Origin: Thermodesulfobacteriota bacterium
GTDB lineage: Bacteria; Desulfobacterota; UBA8473
DNA: 58,916 nucleotides
Direction of reading: 5' to 3'
Assembly: GCA_040757775.1 (NCBI GenBank)
Contig: JBFLWQ010000001.1
Coordinates: forward strand, 1 to 58,916
Both the position numbers and the translations under genes were made by a program. This document shows, piece by piece, positions 8,637-16,767 of the stretch; position 1 is the first letter of the stretch, and every line of letters begins with the position of its first letter. The notes under the pieces are model-generated. The model made no database searches. It was given only the letters and a program-made list of their open reading frames with translations, and was not told the origin of the DNA.

Positions 8637-9350
8637 TTACTCTAAATGAAACCACTTACGGTTATTTAGCCACCATTTCCCCATAGAAACAATCTGCTCA
8701 TTTAGAGACCTGATTCTTGTACTACATATCTGCAATATTTTCATCGTCATCTTTATAGCCAAGTCCTTGTCTTCCTCAATTATTTTAGAAAAATCCAGGT
8801 CACTGATTTCCAGAATACGGGTGTTTGTCATGGCAACAATGGAAGCTGAAGGAGGAAGGTTATCAAAAAAGGACACCTCTCCAAAGACATCACCGTCTTC
8901 TAAAACAGCTATGGTCTTAGCTGAACCCCCAGTTATATCTTTCAAAACCTTAACTTCTCCTGAGTAGATAATGTTTAATGTCCCTTTTTCTTTCCCTTCG
9001 GTTATTATCGATTCATCTTTGGCATAAGCAACATCCTTGCAATAGGGAAGAATCTTCCCAATCTCCTTCTCATTGAAACCATTAAAAAAAGCCAAGTTTT
9101 TTACACTATTGACTTTAATATCCGTGGCAATCTCTATCCTTCTTCTGAATCTCTTTTCTGAGATTATCAAATTGCTCAAAGGGCAATAGTTAATTATTCC
9201 TGATACAAAGGAGTATATGCCAACGAATAAGGCGATAATCCTGGCAGTGAAGCTTAAATACTCGCCCCCATAAAAGAAAACAGCACCAATAAGTATTACG
9301 CCCCCTAAAACCCGAAGCCCTCTGTCCATTGTGTATTCTTTTCTTCCCAA
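8637..9350 (-). CDS. Membrane-anchored cyclic-nucleotide-binding-domain protein
   Basis: The 237-residue protein starts with a short DUF2892-like segment of two membrane helices (about residues 10-55, including RGLRVLGG and ending in the cysteine of NYCPLSN). A cNMP-binding beta-barrel follows (about 85-205), with the phosphate-binding region seen as GDVFGEVSFFDNLPPSASIVA. No helix-turn-helix follows, so it is not a Crp-type repressor; it probably regulates something at the membrane. The TTG at 9350 has AGGGGGTG nine bases upstream, and an ATG at 9329 is an alternative. Partners cannot be named. Confidence 0.75.
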   Translation of the reverse strand: MGRKEYTMDRGLRVLGGVILIGAVFFYGGEYLSFTARIIALFVGIYSFVSGIINYCPLSNLIISEKRFRRRIEIATDIKVNSVKNLAFFNGFNEKEIGKILPYCKDVAYAKDESIITEGKEKGTLNIIYSGEVKVLKDITGGSAKTIAVLEDGDVFGEVSFFDNLPPSASIVAMTNTRILEISDLDFSKIIEEDKDLAIKMTMKILQICSTRIRSLNEQIVSMGKWWLNNRKWFHLE

Positions 9351-9433
9351 AAAGATTCACCCCCTTATTACTGAAATTATAACCTTTCACAGAATTCCCA
9401 ATGAGAACTTTGAAAAACTATGTTTCTTTTGAG

Positions 9434-9445
9434 GTAACTATTCAG
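9434..9445. repeat. Copy of the GTAACTATTCAG 12-mer
   Basis: This exact 12-mer also opens the inverted repeat at 185-307 and is found inverted at 17542-17553. It follows a TTTGAAAAACTATG word that also occurs near 6467. Confidence 0.5.
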
Positions 9446-9483
9446 CTTTTATCTAAAGCCCTGTATTTTAGACAGCCGATCCG

Positions 9484-9519
9484 CCTCGAATCCTTGAATC
9501 CTTGACCCCTTGAATCCTC
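9484..9519. repeat. Octamer tandem array (CCTTGAAT/CCTTGACC)
   Basis: Four and a half copies of an eight-base unit are visible: CCTCGAAT, CCTTGAAT, CCTTGACC, CCTTGAAT, CCTC. The array lies just beyond the prfB stop. Similar arrays occur at 6686-6716, 10706-10741 and 15813-15848. Confidence 0.75.
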
Positions 9520-9525
9520 ATGGTT

Positions 9526-10642
9526 TCACCAACTTTTTTGGAGATGATCCTTATTGGAAAGTAAAAAGGCATCAATTAACTGATCGATACCTCCATCCAA
9601 TACAGCGTCTACATTACCTATCTCTTTGTTTGTCCTATGGTCCTTGACCATCCTGTAAGGATGCAGTATGTAAGAACGTATCTGGCTTCCCCATGCAATC
9701 CCCTTCTTATTGCTATGGAGTTCACTCATCTCCTCAGCCCTTTTTTCCAGCTCCAACTCGTAAAGCTTGGATTTAAGAACCTTCATTGCCATAGCCTTGT
9801 TCTTATGCTGAGACCTCAAATTCTGACACTGTACCACAATACCTGTTGGGAGGTGTGTAACCCTCACTGCCGAATCGGTTTTATTGACATGTTGCCCACC
9901 AGCTCCGCTGGCTCGAAATGTATCAATTCTTAGCTCATCATCATTTATATCCACATCGAACTCATCTTCAATGTCAGGGTATACGAATACAGAGGCAAAT
10001 GAGGTATGCCGCCTCCCACCAGCATCAAAAGGTGATATCCTAACCAGCCTGTGTATCCCTATTTCTGCTTTCAGAAGACCGTAAGCATAATCTCCCTCCA
10101 TAGTAAAGGTTACACTCTTTAGCCCTGCCTCATCGGCACCCAGGTAATCTATAATCTCTGTCTTAAACCCCTTACTTTCAGCCCATCGTAAATACATCCT
10201 CATTAACATCTGTGCCCAATCCTGGGCTTCAGTACCACCAGCCCCGGCATGAATGCTAACAATAGCATTATTAAAATCATTCTCTCCTCCCAGCATCCGC
10301 TTGACCTCCATCTCCAATGCCTCTTCTTCTATCCTGTCAAGGCTTGCTTCGATCTCAGCAACAGTTTCTTCATCACTCTCCTCTTCTACAAGTTCCAGGA
10401 GGACTCCCACATCCTCAACTTTCTTTCTCTGCTCTTCCCACTGATTTACCAGATTATGAAGAGCTTTACCCTCTTTTAAAACCAGCTGTGCCCTTTCTTT
10501 ATCGTCCCAAAAATCAGGTTTTGCCATCAACTTTTCTATATCCCCTAAACGTAAATTTATCCCGGCTATATCAAAGATGGCCTCGAAGATCATCCATTTT
10601 CTTTTTCAGCTCTTTAAACCTCTCTTGAACGTCGTTTAACAC
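9526..10642 (-). CDS. prfB: Peptide chain release factor 2, made by programmed +1 frameshift
   Basis: RF2 ends translation at UGA and UAA. The product is about 371 residues: 23 codons read from GTG 10642 to CTT 10574, then a +1 shift across an in-frame TGA (10573-10571), then 348 residues from 10572 to 9526. The body shows the stop-reading motif SPF (VRISPFDAGG) and the peptidyl-transferase motif GGQ (GAGGQHVNKTDSAVR). GTG 10642 has GGAGGAG eight bases upstream. An ATG at 10660 lies in frame but would sit inside that site. The shifted peptide joins DDLRGHL to DIAGINL, as in other RF2 proteins. The uninterrupted frame from 10593 lacks the true N-terminus. Confidence 0.95.
10571..10585 (-). promoter_or_regulatory. 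prfB programmed frameshift site (CTT TGA)
   Basis: On the minus strand the codons CGA GGC CAT CTT TGA are followed by T. The peptidyl tRNA on CTT slips forward one base over the in-frame TGA, which RF2 itself reads, so low RF2 raises RF2 synthesis. A GAGG at 10584-10581 sits a few bases upstream, where the stimulatory anti-ribosome sequence is expected. Confidence 0.93.
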
Positions 10643-10703
10643 TTTTGGTTCTCCTCCCATTTGTCCCGTTTAGAGATAAATCGTCCTGTAGTTTTTTAAC
10701 ATT

Positions 10704-12272
10704 TCACTTGAATCCTTGACCCCTTGACTCCTTGAATCCTTTCCTCGTGACTATTATTAATATTAATGTAATTCCCAAACATATCCTGGCAAAAATGTCT
10801 CCATATCTTGTATAAAAGGTATGGATCTCAACTAAAGGAACCCTGTCTACGAGAAACCCTTTTGTAAATATCTCTGTTGTAGCTCTTATCTTTCCCGTAG
10901 CATCGATAAATGAACTGATGCCTGTATTGGCAGCCCTGGCTACAAAGACCCTGTTTTCAACTGCCCGAAAAGTCACCATAGAAAGATGCTGATATGGAGC
11001 GGACGTCTCTCCAAACCAGGCATCATTGGTTATATTTACTAAAACATTTGCCCCTTTTTTGACGAATTTTCTAACCAGGTCAGGGAAAATGCCCTCATAA
11101 CATATAAAAACGCCAAGTCTTCCCATGGGAAATTCCAATGGCTCAACCCTTTTACCTGAGGAAAAATCACCGATCCCTTCAACAATCTTATCAATAAAAT
11201 ACAGATACTTACCAAAGGGGACATACTCACCCAAAGGAACTAAATGGATCTTATCGTACCTCCCAAACAGATCGTTATCAGGTGAAATTAAAAAGGCACT
11301 GTTGAAATACTCTATCTTCCCCCTACTCTCCTTATAGGCAGGACTTCCGAACAGAAGGTATGAATCAGTTTCTTTAGAGATATCAATGATCAGATTCCTA
11401 TACTTATCATAAGATTGGAAGAAAAAGGGGGTGGCCGCCTCCGGCCAAACAATCAGACTGGGACTGGACTTAGCAGCCTGATAACTCAGGTCTCTGTATA
11501 TTTTAAAGGTACTGTCCTGAAATGCAGGATCCCATTTCCTGCTCTGATCGATATTACCCTGTATAAGCGCAACCTTTATATCTGAGAATGTTTGAGCCTT
11601 ATCACTGACATCAGATAGCCGCCACCCTCCGTAACTAAAAGCTATCATCAAGAGAAGAAAGGTAAAGGCAGCCTCTTTATAAAACCTTTGCTCATTCTTT
11701 GAAAACCGGCAGTAAGATATATTAAACAATAGAGCATTTACTAAGACAATTAAGAAACTTATCCCATAGACCCCAGTAATATCAGAAACCTGGATAAGGG
11801 GCAGAATTAAAAACTGGGAGTATCCCAAACTCTCCCAGGGGAAACCTGTAAACAGGAAAGACCTGACATATTCTAAAGAAACCCAGATAAATGGGGCTGT
11901 AGTGACTTCCTTTAAACCAATCCTGCTCTCAATATATCTTACCAAGAATGCAAAAGCACCAATGAAAAGACTTAAATAAGATACAAGAAGCAGTAGAACA
12001 AAAACACTGAGTATACAGTTAAGGTTGCCATAACGAGAAACCGCAACGAAAACCCAGTATACCAGACCCAAAAAGAATACAAAACCAGTGATTGACCCCA
12101 GATAAAAACTATGGTGCAGTCTCTTTCCCTGAATTGCATAGAACAATGGGATAAGCGAAAACCAGGCAATTATTTCCAGATTAAACCTGGGAAATACAGT
12201 AACGAGCAATAAACCAGAAGATACAGCAAGTAATATGTCTCTCGATGCTATAGATGATTTATCCTTGATCAC
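10704..12272 (-). CDS. lnt: Apolipoprotein N-acyltransferase
   Basis: Lnt adds the third acyl chain to lipoproteins in the inner membrane, the last step before Lol export, which implies an outer membrane. The 522-residue protein has about eight hydrophobic segments and then a nitrilase-like periplasmic domain. That domain carries the triad Glu (VWPEAATPF), Lys (DKIHLVPLGEYVPFGK) and Cys (FICYEGIFPD), and also NITNDAWFGETSAPYQH. The last dozen codons (ending SRGQGFK) are encoded by a CCTTGAAT-type octamer array, so the true C-terminus has probably been replaced by repeat sequence. The start at 12272 is GTG with a close AAGGG. Confidence 0.93.
   Translation of the reverse strand: MIKDKSSIASRDILLAVSSGLLLVTVFPRFNLEIIAWFSLIPLFYAIQGKRLHHSFYLGSITGFVFFLGLVYWVFVAVSRYGNLNCILSVFVLLLLVSYLSLFIGAFAFLVRYIESRIGLKEVTTAPFIWVSLEYVRSFLFTGFPWESLGYSQFLILPLIQVSDITGVYGISFLIVLVNALLFNISYCRFSKNEQRFYKEAAFTFLLLMIAFSYGGWRLSDVSDKAQTFSDIKVALIQGNIDQSRKWDPAFQDSTFKIYRDLSYQAAKSSPSLIVWPEAATPFFFQSYDKYRNLIIDISKETDSYLLFGSPAYKESRGKIEYFNSAFLISPDNDLFGRYDKIHLVPLGEYVPFGKYLYFIDKIVEGIGDFSSGKRVEPLEFPMGRLGVFICYEGIFPDLVRKFVKKGANVLVNITNDAWFGETSAPYQHLSMVTFRAVENRVFVARAANTGISSFIDATGKIRATTEIFTKGFLVDRVPLVEIHTFYTRYGDIFARICLGITLILIIVTRKGFKESRGQGFK
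10706..10741. repeat. Octamer tandem array overlapping the 3' end of lnt
   Basis: Units ACTTGAAT, CCTTGACC, CCTTGACT, CCTTGAAT, CCTT follow each other with an eight-base period. The array is read as the last residues and approach to the stop of lnt on the minus strand. Confidence 0.7.
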
Positions 12273-12397
12273 TGCCCTTCTTTATTACTTCTGAGTAACT
12301 TTAAAAAGTTACTTCTTGATAAACCGCCCCTGCGGGGCGTGGGTCGCTAACGATTAAAATTTCTCGATTCGCTGAAATGACGAGTTGTTGAGACTTC

Positions 12398-12586
12398 TTA
12401 CTTGGCTTTATCTTCGAATTTATCTTCCATTATTTGATGAAATAGTTTAACAGCTCTATCCAACTGACTTTTTGAAAAGTATTTAGCCCTTTCGTGAAAA
12501 TACTGACAGGCAGGATAACGTATACTAAAATCCGACACATCCTTCTCAATTGATTCAATCTCTTTAATAAAATCCTCTTCTTTCAC
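12398..12586 (-). CDS. Small hypothetical helical protein
   Basis: A 62-residue frame starts at GTG 12586 with GAGGG eleven bases upstream. The product is highly charged and looks helical throughout (acidic start, FHERAKYFSKSQLDRAV in the middle, lysine-rich end), with one cysteine in YPACQYF and no membrane segment. I do not recognise a family. It lies upstream of lnt on the same strand with a gap of about 125 bases holding repeat fragments. Codon use looks like its neighbours, but the small size keeps confidence moderate. Confidence 0.5.
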   Translation of the reverse strand: MKEEDFIKEIESIEKDVSDFSIRYPACQYFHERAKYFSKSQLDRAVKLFHQIMEDKFEDKAK

Positions 12587-12657
12587 TTGAAAATGTCCCT
12601 CTTCCTCTCATTGCGAACCCGCCAGAGGCGGGCAAAGCAACTCTCCCCTTTTTTTTC

Positions 12658-12681
12658 AACAGCACACTTAAGTGTGCTGTT
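12658..12681. repeat. Perfect 24-base palindrome
   Basis: AACAGCACACTT is followed by its exact complement AAGTGTGCTGTT with no loop. It shares the ACAGC...CTTAAG...GCTGT plan with the hairpin at 4133-4160. A T-run lies on its left side, which is the wrong side for a plus-strand terminator. A CATTGCGA repeat half at 12608-12640 adjoins it. Confidence 0.6.
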
Positions 12682-12775
12682 ATAGGGGTCGCTCACCTAT
12701 AGCGAACTGACATTTTCTATGTCCTTTGTGTCTCTTTGAGGCATGCAGAGTTCACCTTATAAAATACCCCCAATG

Positions 12776-13417
12776 TTATCCACTTACTGCTGATACTACC
12801 TCATAGCCGTTATCTTCAATAGCTTTGGCGATAGAGTTTATGTCATCTGTATCCAGACGGAAATAGTAAACCCTTTTTTCCTTTCCTTCATGGGGTGACA
12901 TACCAACGCTTATAATTTCAGCACCATTTTCTCTGATTATTTTAGAGACATTTTGGAATGCTTCAGCATCCTCACCCAAAGCTACATCTACCCTTGAGCT
13001 GTATTTTATAACTCCCATAATCTCTATAAATACCTCTAATATATCGGTCCCTGTAATCATCCCAATCAGCTTATCCCCTTCCACAACAGGCAGTCCTCCA
13101 ATCTTATAATGCTGGAGAAGTATTGCCGCCTCTTCCACGTCGGTCTGGGGAGTAACTGTAATAGGGTCTTTTGTCATAATCTCCCCCACAGTAGAGAATT
13201 TTGATGTAAAATAGTATGTCTGTTCTGACCCTTCAGATTTTGACGGTATTAAAACCTGGCGAAGATCAGTGTTCGTTATGATTCCTACGAGTTTTTCGCC
13301 GTCTAATACCGGGATATGACGTATTTTTTTGGACTTCATGAGTTCAAAAGCCTTTTTAACATCGTCCTTAATCTTAATTGTTATAACTTTCCCCGATATT
13401 ATGTCTCCTACTAACAT
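12776..13417 (-). CDS. CBS-domain pair protein with C-terminal ACT-like domain (AcuB type)
   Basis: The 213-residue protein has two CBS motifs (about residues 7-60 and 77-130, with IRHIPVLDGEKLVGIITNTD and GGLPVVEGDKLIGMITGTD). They usually bind adenine nucleotides as an energy sensor. A C-terminal beta-alpha-beta region (about 140-213) looks ACT-like, as in AcuB. No enzyme domain is fused, so it is probably a regulatory partner. The family has been linked to acetoin or acetate use in Bacillus, but nothing adjacent supports that here. ATG 13417 follows GAGGT at seven bases. Confidence 0.85.
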   Translation of the reverse strand: MLVGDIISGKVITIKIKDDVKKAFELMKSKKIRHIPVLDGEKLVGIITNTDLRQVLIPSKSEGSEQTYYFTSKFSTVGEIMTKDPITVTPQTDVEEAAILLQHYKIGGLPVVEGDKLIGMITGTDILEVFIEIMGVIKYSSRVDVALGEDAEAFQNVSKIIRENGAEIISVGMSPHEGKEKRVYYFRLDTDDINSIAKAIEDNGYEVVSAVSG

Positions 13418-13526
13418 GACAGTTACCTCACCATCTCAAGTTTTGTTATTCATGTTTATAGTACTTTTGTTGTAATATTCTATTCCAAAGGTTACATTTT
13501 GTCAATGCTTATAAAATCTTTGCTGC

Positions 13527-13555
13527 TTGACATACATGGCAAAATCATTTAATAT
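13527..13555 (+). promoter_or_regulatory. Candidate sigma-70 promoter for plsY
   Basis: TTGACA at 13527-13532 and TAATAT at 13550-13555 are 17 bases apart, pointing to plsY 68 bases downstream. The -35 is perfect; the -10 matches four of six. Confidence 0.5.
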
Positions 13556-13622
13556 CTTTCTTAAATTCTTAGATCAAATCTGTTCTTCCAGGTAGGACTT
13601 AAGGAAGAAAGATGAGGCCAAT

Positions 13623-14207
13623 ATGACTTCCTTAGGAATACTCCTTGTTGTCTTTGCCTATCTTTTTGGATCCATACCTACGGGCGTTATACTTTCCAGA
13701 CATTTTGGTAAAATAGATATCAGAAAGGAAGGTAGTGGAAATATAGGAGCAACCAATGTGTACAGAACTCTGGGAAAGACCCTGGGAGTATTAACCCTTA
13801 TAGGGGATGTACTAAAGGGAATGATACCTGTAATCACTGCCATCTGGCTACTAAAATCAGAGGGCTGGATAGGTCTAACAGCCCTTTCAGCCTTCATCGG
13901 TCATATATACCCAGCTTTCCTGAAGTTCAAGGGTGGCAAGGGAATAGCTACAGCACTGGGTGTCTTCGTAATCATTGTTCCGTGGGCTATTTTATTGGCT
14001 TTTCTCGCATTTGCAGGCACGCTATACAAATGGAGATATGTATCTCTTGGTTCAATGGTAGCCGTAGTAAGTCTCCCCATCTGGATCATTGTCCTATCCT
14101 ATTCAAGTATCTACGCTATTTATAGTATTATTATAGCCTGTTTAGTAGTCTACCGACATAAAGAGAATATTCAACGACTAGTAAGGAAAGAAGAATCTCG
14201 TTTTTAA
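13623..14207 (+). CDS. plsY: Acyl-phosphate:glycerol-3-phosphate acyltransferase
   Basis: PlsY makes lysophosphatidic acid from acyl phosphate and glycerol 3-phosphate at the inner membrane, the first step of phospholipid synthesis. The 194-residue protein has about five membrane helices and the three conserved loops: SIPTGVILSR near the start, GSGNIGATNVYR near residue 37, and HIYPAFLKFKGGKGIAT near 95-112. Length and order match the family. The start has GAGG five bases upstream. plsX is not nearby. Confidence 0.95.
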   Translation: MTSLGILLVVFAYLFGSIPTGVILSRHFGKIDIRKEGSGNIGATNVYRTLGKTLGVLTLIGDVLKGMIPVITAIWLLKSEGWIGLTALSAFIGHIYPAFLKFKGGKGIATALGVFVIIVPWAILLAFLAFAGTLYKWRYVSLGSMVAVVSLPIWIIVLSYSSIYAIYSIIIACLVVYRHKENIQRLVRKEESRF

Positions 14208-14304
14208 ACGCCTTTTAATTATTTTTCAAGAAACCGAGAAGGATACTGAGGTAATTCAGCAGATGAGGTTTTGACAGTATAGAATAACAGGAAAGGAACA
14301 TATA

Positions 14305-14691
14305 ATGAACTTACCAGAAGAGTTGAAATATGGTAAACAGCATGAGTGGGCAAAGGTTGAAGGCAATCAGGTTACTGTGGGAATTACTGATTTTGCCCAG
14401 AGCGAACTTGGAGAAGTAGTATACATCGAACTCCCGGCAAAGGGAACAAGCGTACAGAAAGACAAACCCTTTGGTATAATAGAATCAGTAAAGGCAGTCT
14501 CTGATCTGTATTCTCCTGTGAGTGGTAAGGTAGCAGAAGTGAATGGCGGATTAGAAGAATCCCCGGAAATAGTGAATGATGACCCTTATGGAGAAGGATG
14601 GATGATAAAGATTATACCTTCAGATATATCTGAACTGGATACCCTCCTTTCCGCTAAGGAATACGAGGAGTTTTTAAAAGAGGAAAAGTAA
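14305..14691 (+). CDS. gcvH: Glycine cleavage system H protein (lipoyl carrier)
   Basis: H protein carries the aminomethyl group on a lipoyl-lysine between the P, T and L proteins. The 128-residue sequence has the full fold, with WAKVEGNQVTVGITDFAQ and the lipoylation site IIESVKAVSDLYSP (the Lys near residue 63). It ends in GWMIKI and a short helix. No gcvT, gcvP or glycine riboswitch is visible, so its partners are elsewhere. It could also act in lipoate relay. AAGGAAC precedes the ATG. Confidence 0.95.
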   Translation: MNLPEELKYGKQHEWAKVEGNQVTVGITDFAQSELGEVVYIELPAKGTSVQKDKPFGIIESVKAVSDLYSPVSGKVAEVNGGLEESPEIVNDDPYGEGWMIKIIPSDISELDTLLSAKEYEEFLKEEK

Positions 14692-14713
14692 GGGCACGAT
14701 TTATCGTGCCCTT
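14690..14713. terminator. Hairpin directly after gcvH
   Basis: AAGGGCACGAT at 14690-14700 and ATCGTGCCCTT at 14703-14713 form an 11-pair stem with a two-base loop starting inside the gcvH stop. Only a short A-rich tail follows, so termination would be weak; it may instead be a repeat element. Confidence 0.45.
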
Positions 14714-14731
14714 AAACAAGCGGAGACCACT

Positions 14732-15748
14732 GTGTCTTTCAGAAGGAAGATAACCAGTACAAAATTCATCGGTTTTCATGGAATCCTGGGATTTCTTGTC
14801 CTGATATGCTCTGAGTTTCTAATGCTGAAAGGAATAGAACCCTTTTCTACATGGTTCTATTCCTTTGCATGGTGGTCATATATACTGATTATAGACAGCA
14901 TTATCTACAGGATAAAGGGGAACTCCTTAATAATAAACAGAACCAGGGAGTTTTTCTTATTAATGCCCTGGTCTATAGTTATCTGGCTTATCTTTGAACT
15001 GGCAAATCTTTCCCTTAAGAACTGGTATTATATAAATGTACCAGATATACTCTGGCTAAGGTGGGCAGGATACGCCATGGCATACTCTACCGTATTACCA
15101 GGGATATTCGAAACTATGGAACTCCTGGAATCGTTAAATATTTACAAAAATACCTCTATAAAAAGAATTGCCATAACCCCAAAATGGTATCTTATTTTTT
15201 ATATCACAGGAACGGTTTTCCTGATCGCCCCCCTTGTCCTTCCAAAGTACTGTTTCCCTTTAATATGGGGGAGTTTTTTCTTTCTGTTGGAACCTATAAA
15301 CCACAGATTCAACGGGAGATCTCTTTTAAGAGATTGGGAAAGTGGAACTCCCCGAAAGTTCTATTTATTCCTTACAGCAGGGTTTATCTGTGGCGGGTTA
15401 TGGGAATTCTGGAATTACTGGGCAATGACCAAGTGGATTTATACCGTACCCTTCTTCGATGAGTTAAAGCTATTTGAGATGCCCCTTCTGGGCTTTTTGG
15501 GGTTTCCGCCCTTTGCAGTAGAGTGCTACGTTATTTATAATTTTATCTCCCTATTCCGATATCATCGGGGATGGGAGGAAGACAGTTACATGGTAAATCC
15601 TGATAAAAAAACCCCCGTTAGACTAGTTATACTATTGACCGTTATATTACTTGTATTCTTTGCAGCAGTGTTTTATAGTATCGATTCCAAGACTGTAAAC
15701 TCATATAGATCCCATGTCAACTACCATCGGCTAAAGCCAATGGTTTGA
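14732..15748 (+). CDS. Uncharacterised polytopic membrane protein
   Basis: This 338-residue protein has about eight or nine hydrophobic segments spread over its length. It is rich in Trp and Phe, with WFYSFAWWSY near residue 45 and WEFWNYWAMTKW near residue 230. I recognise no family. The GTG start at 14732 has CGGAG about nine bases upstream. The C-terminal residues (NYHRLKPMV) are encoded by a dispersed repeat at 15717-15743 that also supplies the end of hisI, so the original tail may be lost. It follows gcvH after a hairpin and may share its transcript. Confidence 0.7.
   Translation: MSFRRKITSTKFIGFHGILGFLVLICSEFLMLKGIEPFSTWFYSFAWWSYILIIDSIIYRIKGNSLIINRTREFFLLMPWSIVIWLIFELANLSLKNWYYINVPDILWLRWAGYAMAYSTVLPGIFETMELLESLNIYKNTSIKRIAITPKWYLIFYITGTVFLIAPLVLPKYCFPLIWGSFFFLLEPINHRFNGRSLLRDWESGTPRKFYLFLTAGFICGGLWEFWNYWAMTKWIYTVPFFDELKLFEMPLLGFLGFPPFAVECYVIYNFISLFRYHRGWEEDSYMVNPDKKTPVRLVILLTVILLVFFAAVFYSIDSKTVNSYRSHVNYHRLKPMV
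15717..15743. repeat. Dispersed repeat with ATCGGCTAAAGCC core, copy 1
   Basis: TCAACT followed by a CCATCGGCT/AGCCAATGG hairpin. Copies with the same TCAACT leader lie at 24027-24052 and 58549-58572. Here it encodes the end of the membrane protein. Confidence 0.7.
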
Positions 15749-15812
15749 GGGTTCAAGTCCGCCATAGGCGGAAAGGGGTCAAGTGATCAAGGGAGAATTT
15801 TCTCTTTACTAC

Positions 15813-15848
15813 TCTCGAATCCTGGAATCCTTGACCCCTCGCACCCTT
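15813..15848. repeat. Octamer tandem array
   Basis: Units CTCGAAT, CCTGGAAT, CCTTGACC, CCTCGCAC, CCTTG show the same eight-base period as the arrays near prfB and lnt. Just upstream, related words occur in inverted sense (AAGGGGTCAAG). Confidence 0.6.
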
Positions 15849-15870
15849 GTAGCGCAAAAGATCGAACTTA

Positions 15871-15923
15871 AGTCTTTCCGCCTCAGGCGGAAGTGTTTTT
15901 CTCCCATTCCCCGAAGAAGACAA
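15871..15923. repeat. 53-base dispersed repeat with terminator-like hairpin, copy 1
   Basis: The stem TTCCGCCT/AGGCGGAA (sharing its central CA) is followed by GTGTTTTT and a conserved tail CCCATTCCCCGA. A copy at 58684-58736 has the same length and matches at about 47 of 53 positions. It could terminate the upstream membrane protein transcript. Confidence 0.7.
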
Positions 15924-15945
15924 CAAAAAAGGATAATACAACCAA

Positions 15946-16743
15946 ATGAAAAAAAACCTCTTTTTAAAAAATATATGCCGGCTAAGATTTTTACCCTTTA
16001 TATGCGGGTTAATCTTATTAGCCAACCTAGGTACAGCCAAAGCGGAGATAAAATATCCAAAGCCCACAGGGGCAGTCAATGACTTAGCAGGTATTATCTC
16101 CCCGGATTACGAGAAACAGATGGAATCATTGTCCCATGAGGTTTTGCAAAAGACCGGAACTTCCATAGTCGTTGCAACAGTGGAGACTGTGGGAGATATA
16201 GACTATTCTATATACGCCAATGATCTCTATCAAGCCTGGGGTATAGGGAAAAAAGGAGAGGACAAGGGTGTCTTGATTTTCCTTGCCTTAAAAGAGAGGA
16301 AACTCAAAATTGAGACAGGCTACGGTGTAGAAGGAATCCTACCCGATGGGTTGGTGGGTCAAATAAGGGATGATTACATGGTACCTTACCTGAAGAAGAA
16401 CGAGTTTGGGCAAGGCATATTGAATGGTCTGACCATACTGGCTGCCATAATTGCCAAAGATGCTGGGGTTAAACTGAGTGGCATGGATGACCAGCCAATA
16501 GTTAAAATGCCTGTATCGAAAAAGCGAATTTCAGCACTGGGATTTCTTCCCATCCTGTTCTTCATAGTACTCTTCCTGATATTAGCCCGATCCAGAACCG
16601 GCGGAATATTGCCCTTATTGTTATTGATGATGATGGGTGGCAGAGGAGGAGGATTTGGAGGTAGTTTTGGCGGTTTTGGAGGAGGCTTCGGTGGCTTTGG
16701 CGGCGGTAGTAGTGGTGGTGGTGGAGCCGGCGGCAGTTTCTAA
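15946..16743 (+). CDS. TPM-domain protein, exported or membrane-anchored (YgcG type)
   Basis: The 265-residue protein starts with a signal segment (about residues 10-35, ending near AKAEIKYP). A TPM domain follows (about 40-165, with VNDLAGIISPDY, YQAWGIGKKGEDKGVLIFLA and IETGYGVEGILPDG). It ends in one membrane helix (about 195-225) and a very glycine-rich tail. TPM proteins typically act with LemA, and a lemA gene lies 840 bases downstream, beyond a nucleotidyltransferase gene. Their shared role is not well defined; envelope processes and photosystem II repair in plants are the known contexts. Ribosome site AAGGA is distant (12 bases). Confidence 0.88.
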   Translation: MKKNLFLKNICRLRFLPFICGLILLANLGTAKAEIKYPKPTGAVNDLAGIISPDYEKQMESLSHEVLQKTGTSIVVATVETVGDIDYSIYANDLYQAWGIGKKGEDKGVLIFLALKERKLKIETGYGVEGILPDGLVGQIRDDYMVPYLKKNEFGQGILNGLTILAAIIAKDAGVKLSGMDDQPIVKMPVSKKRISALGFLPILFFIVLFLILARSRTGGILPLLLLMMMGGRGGGFGGSFGGFGGGFGGFGGGSSGGGGAGGSF

Positions 16744-16767
16744 AAGTTAAAACAAGGAGATGGAGCG

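Noticed and set aside
9484-9519. Octamer array as a CRISPR
   Set aside because: Units are eight bases and directly abutting, with no spacers and no cas genes in the window.
10573-10593. ATG 10593 as the prfB start
   Set aside because: It gives an N-terminus unlike RF2 and ignores the CTT TGA frameshift site with its upstream frame and good ribosome site.
14208-14304. Glycine riboswitch upstream of gcvH
   Set aside because: The gap is under 100 bases and shows none of the conserved paired elements I would expect.
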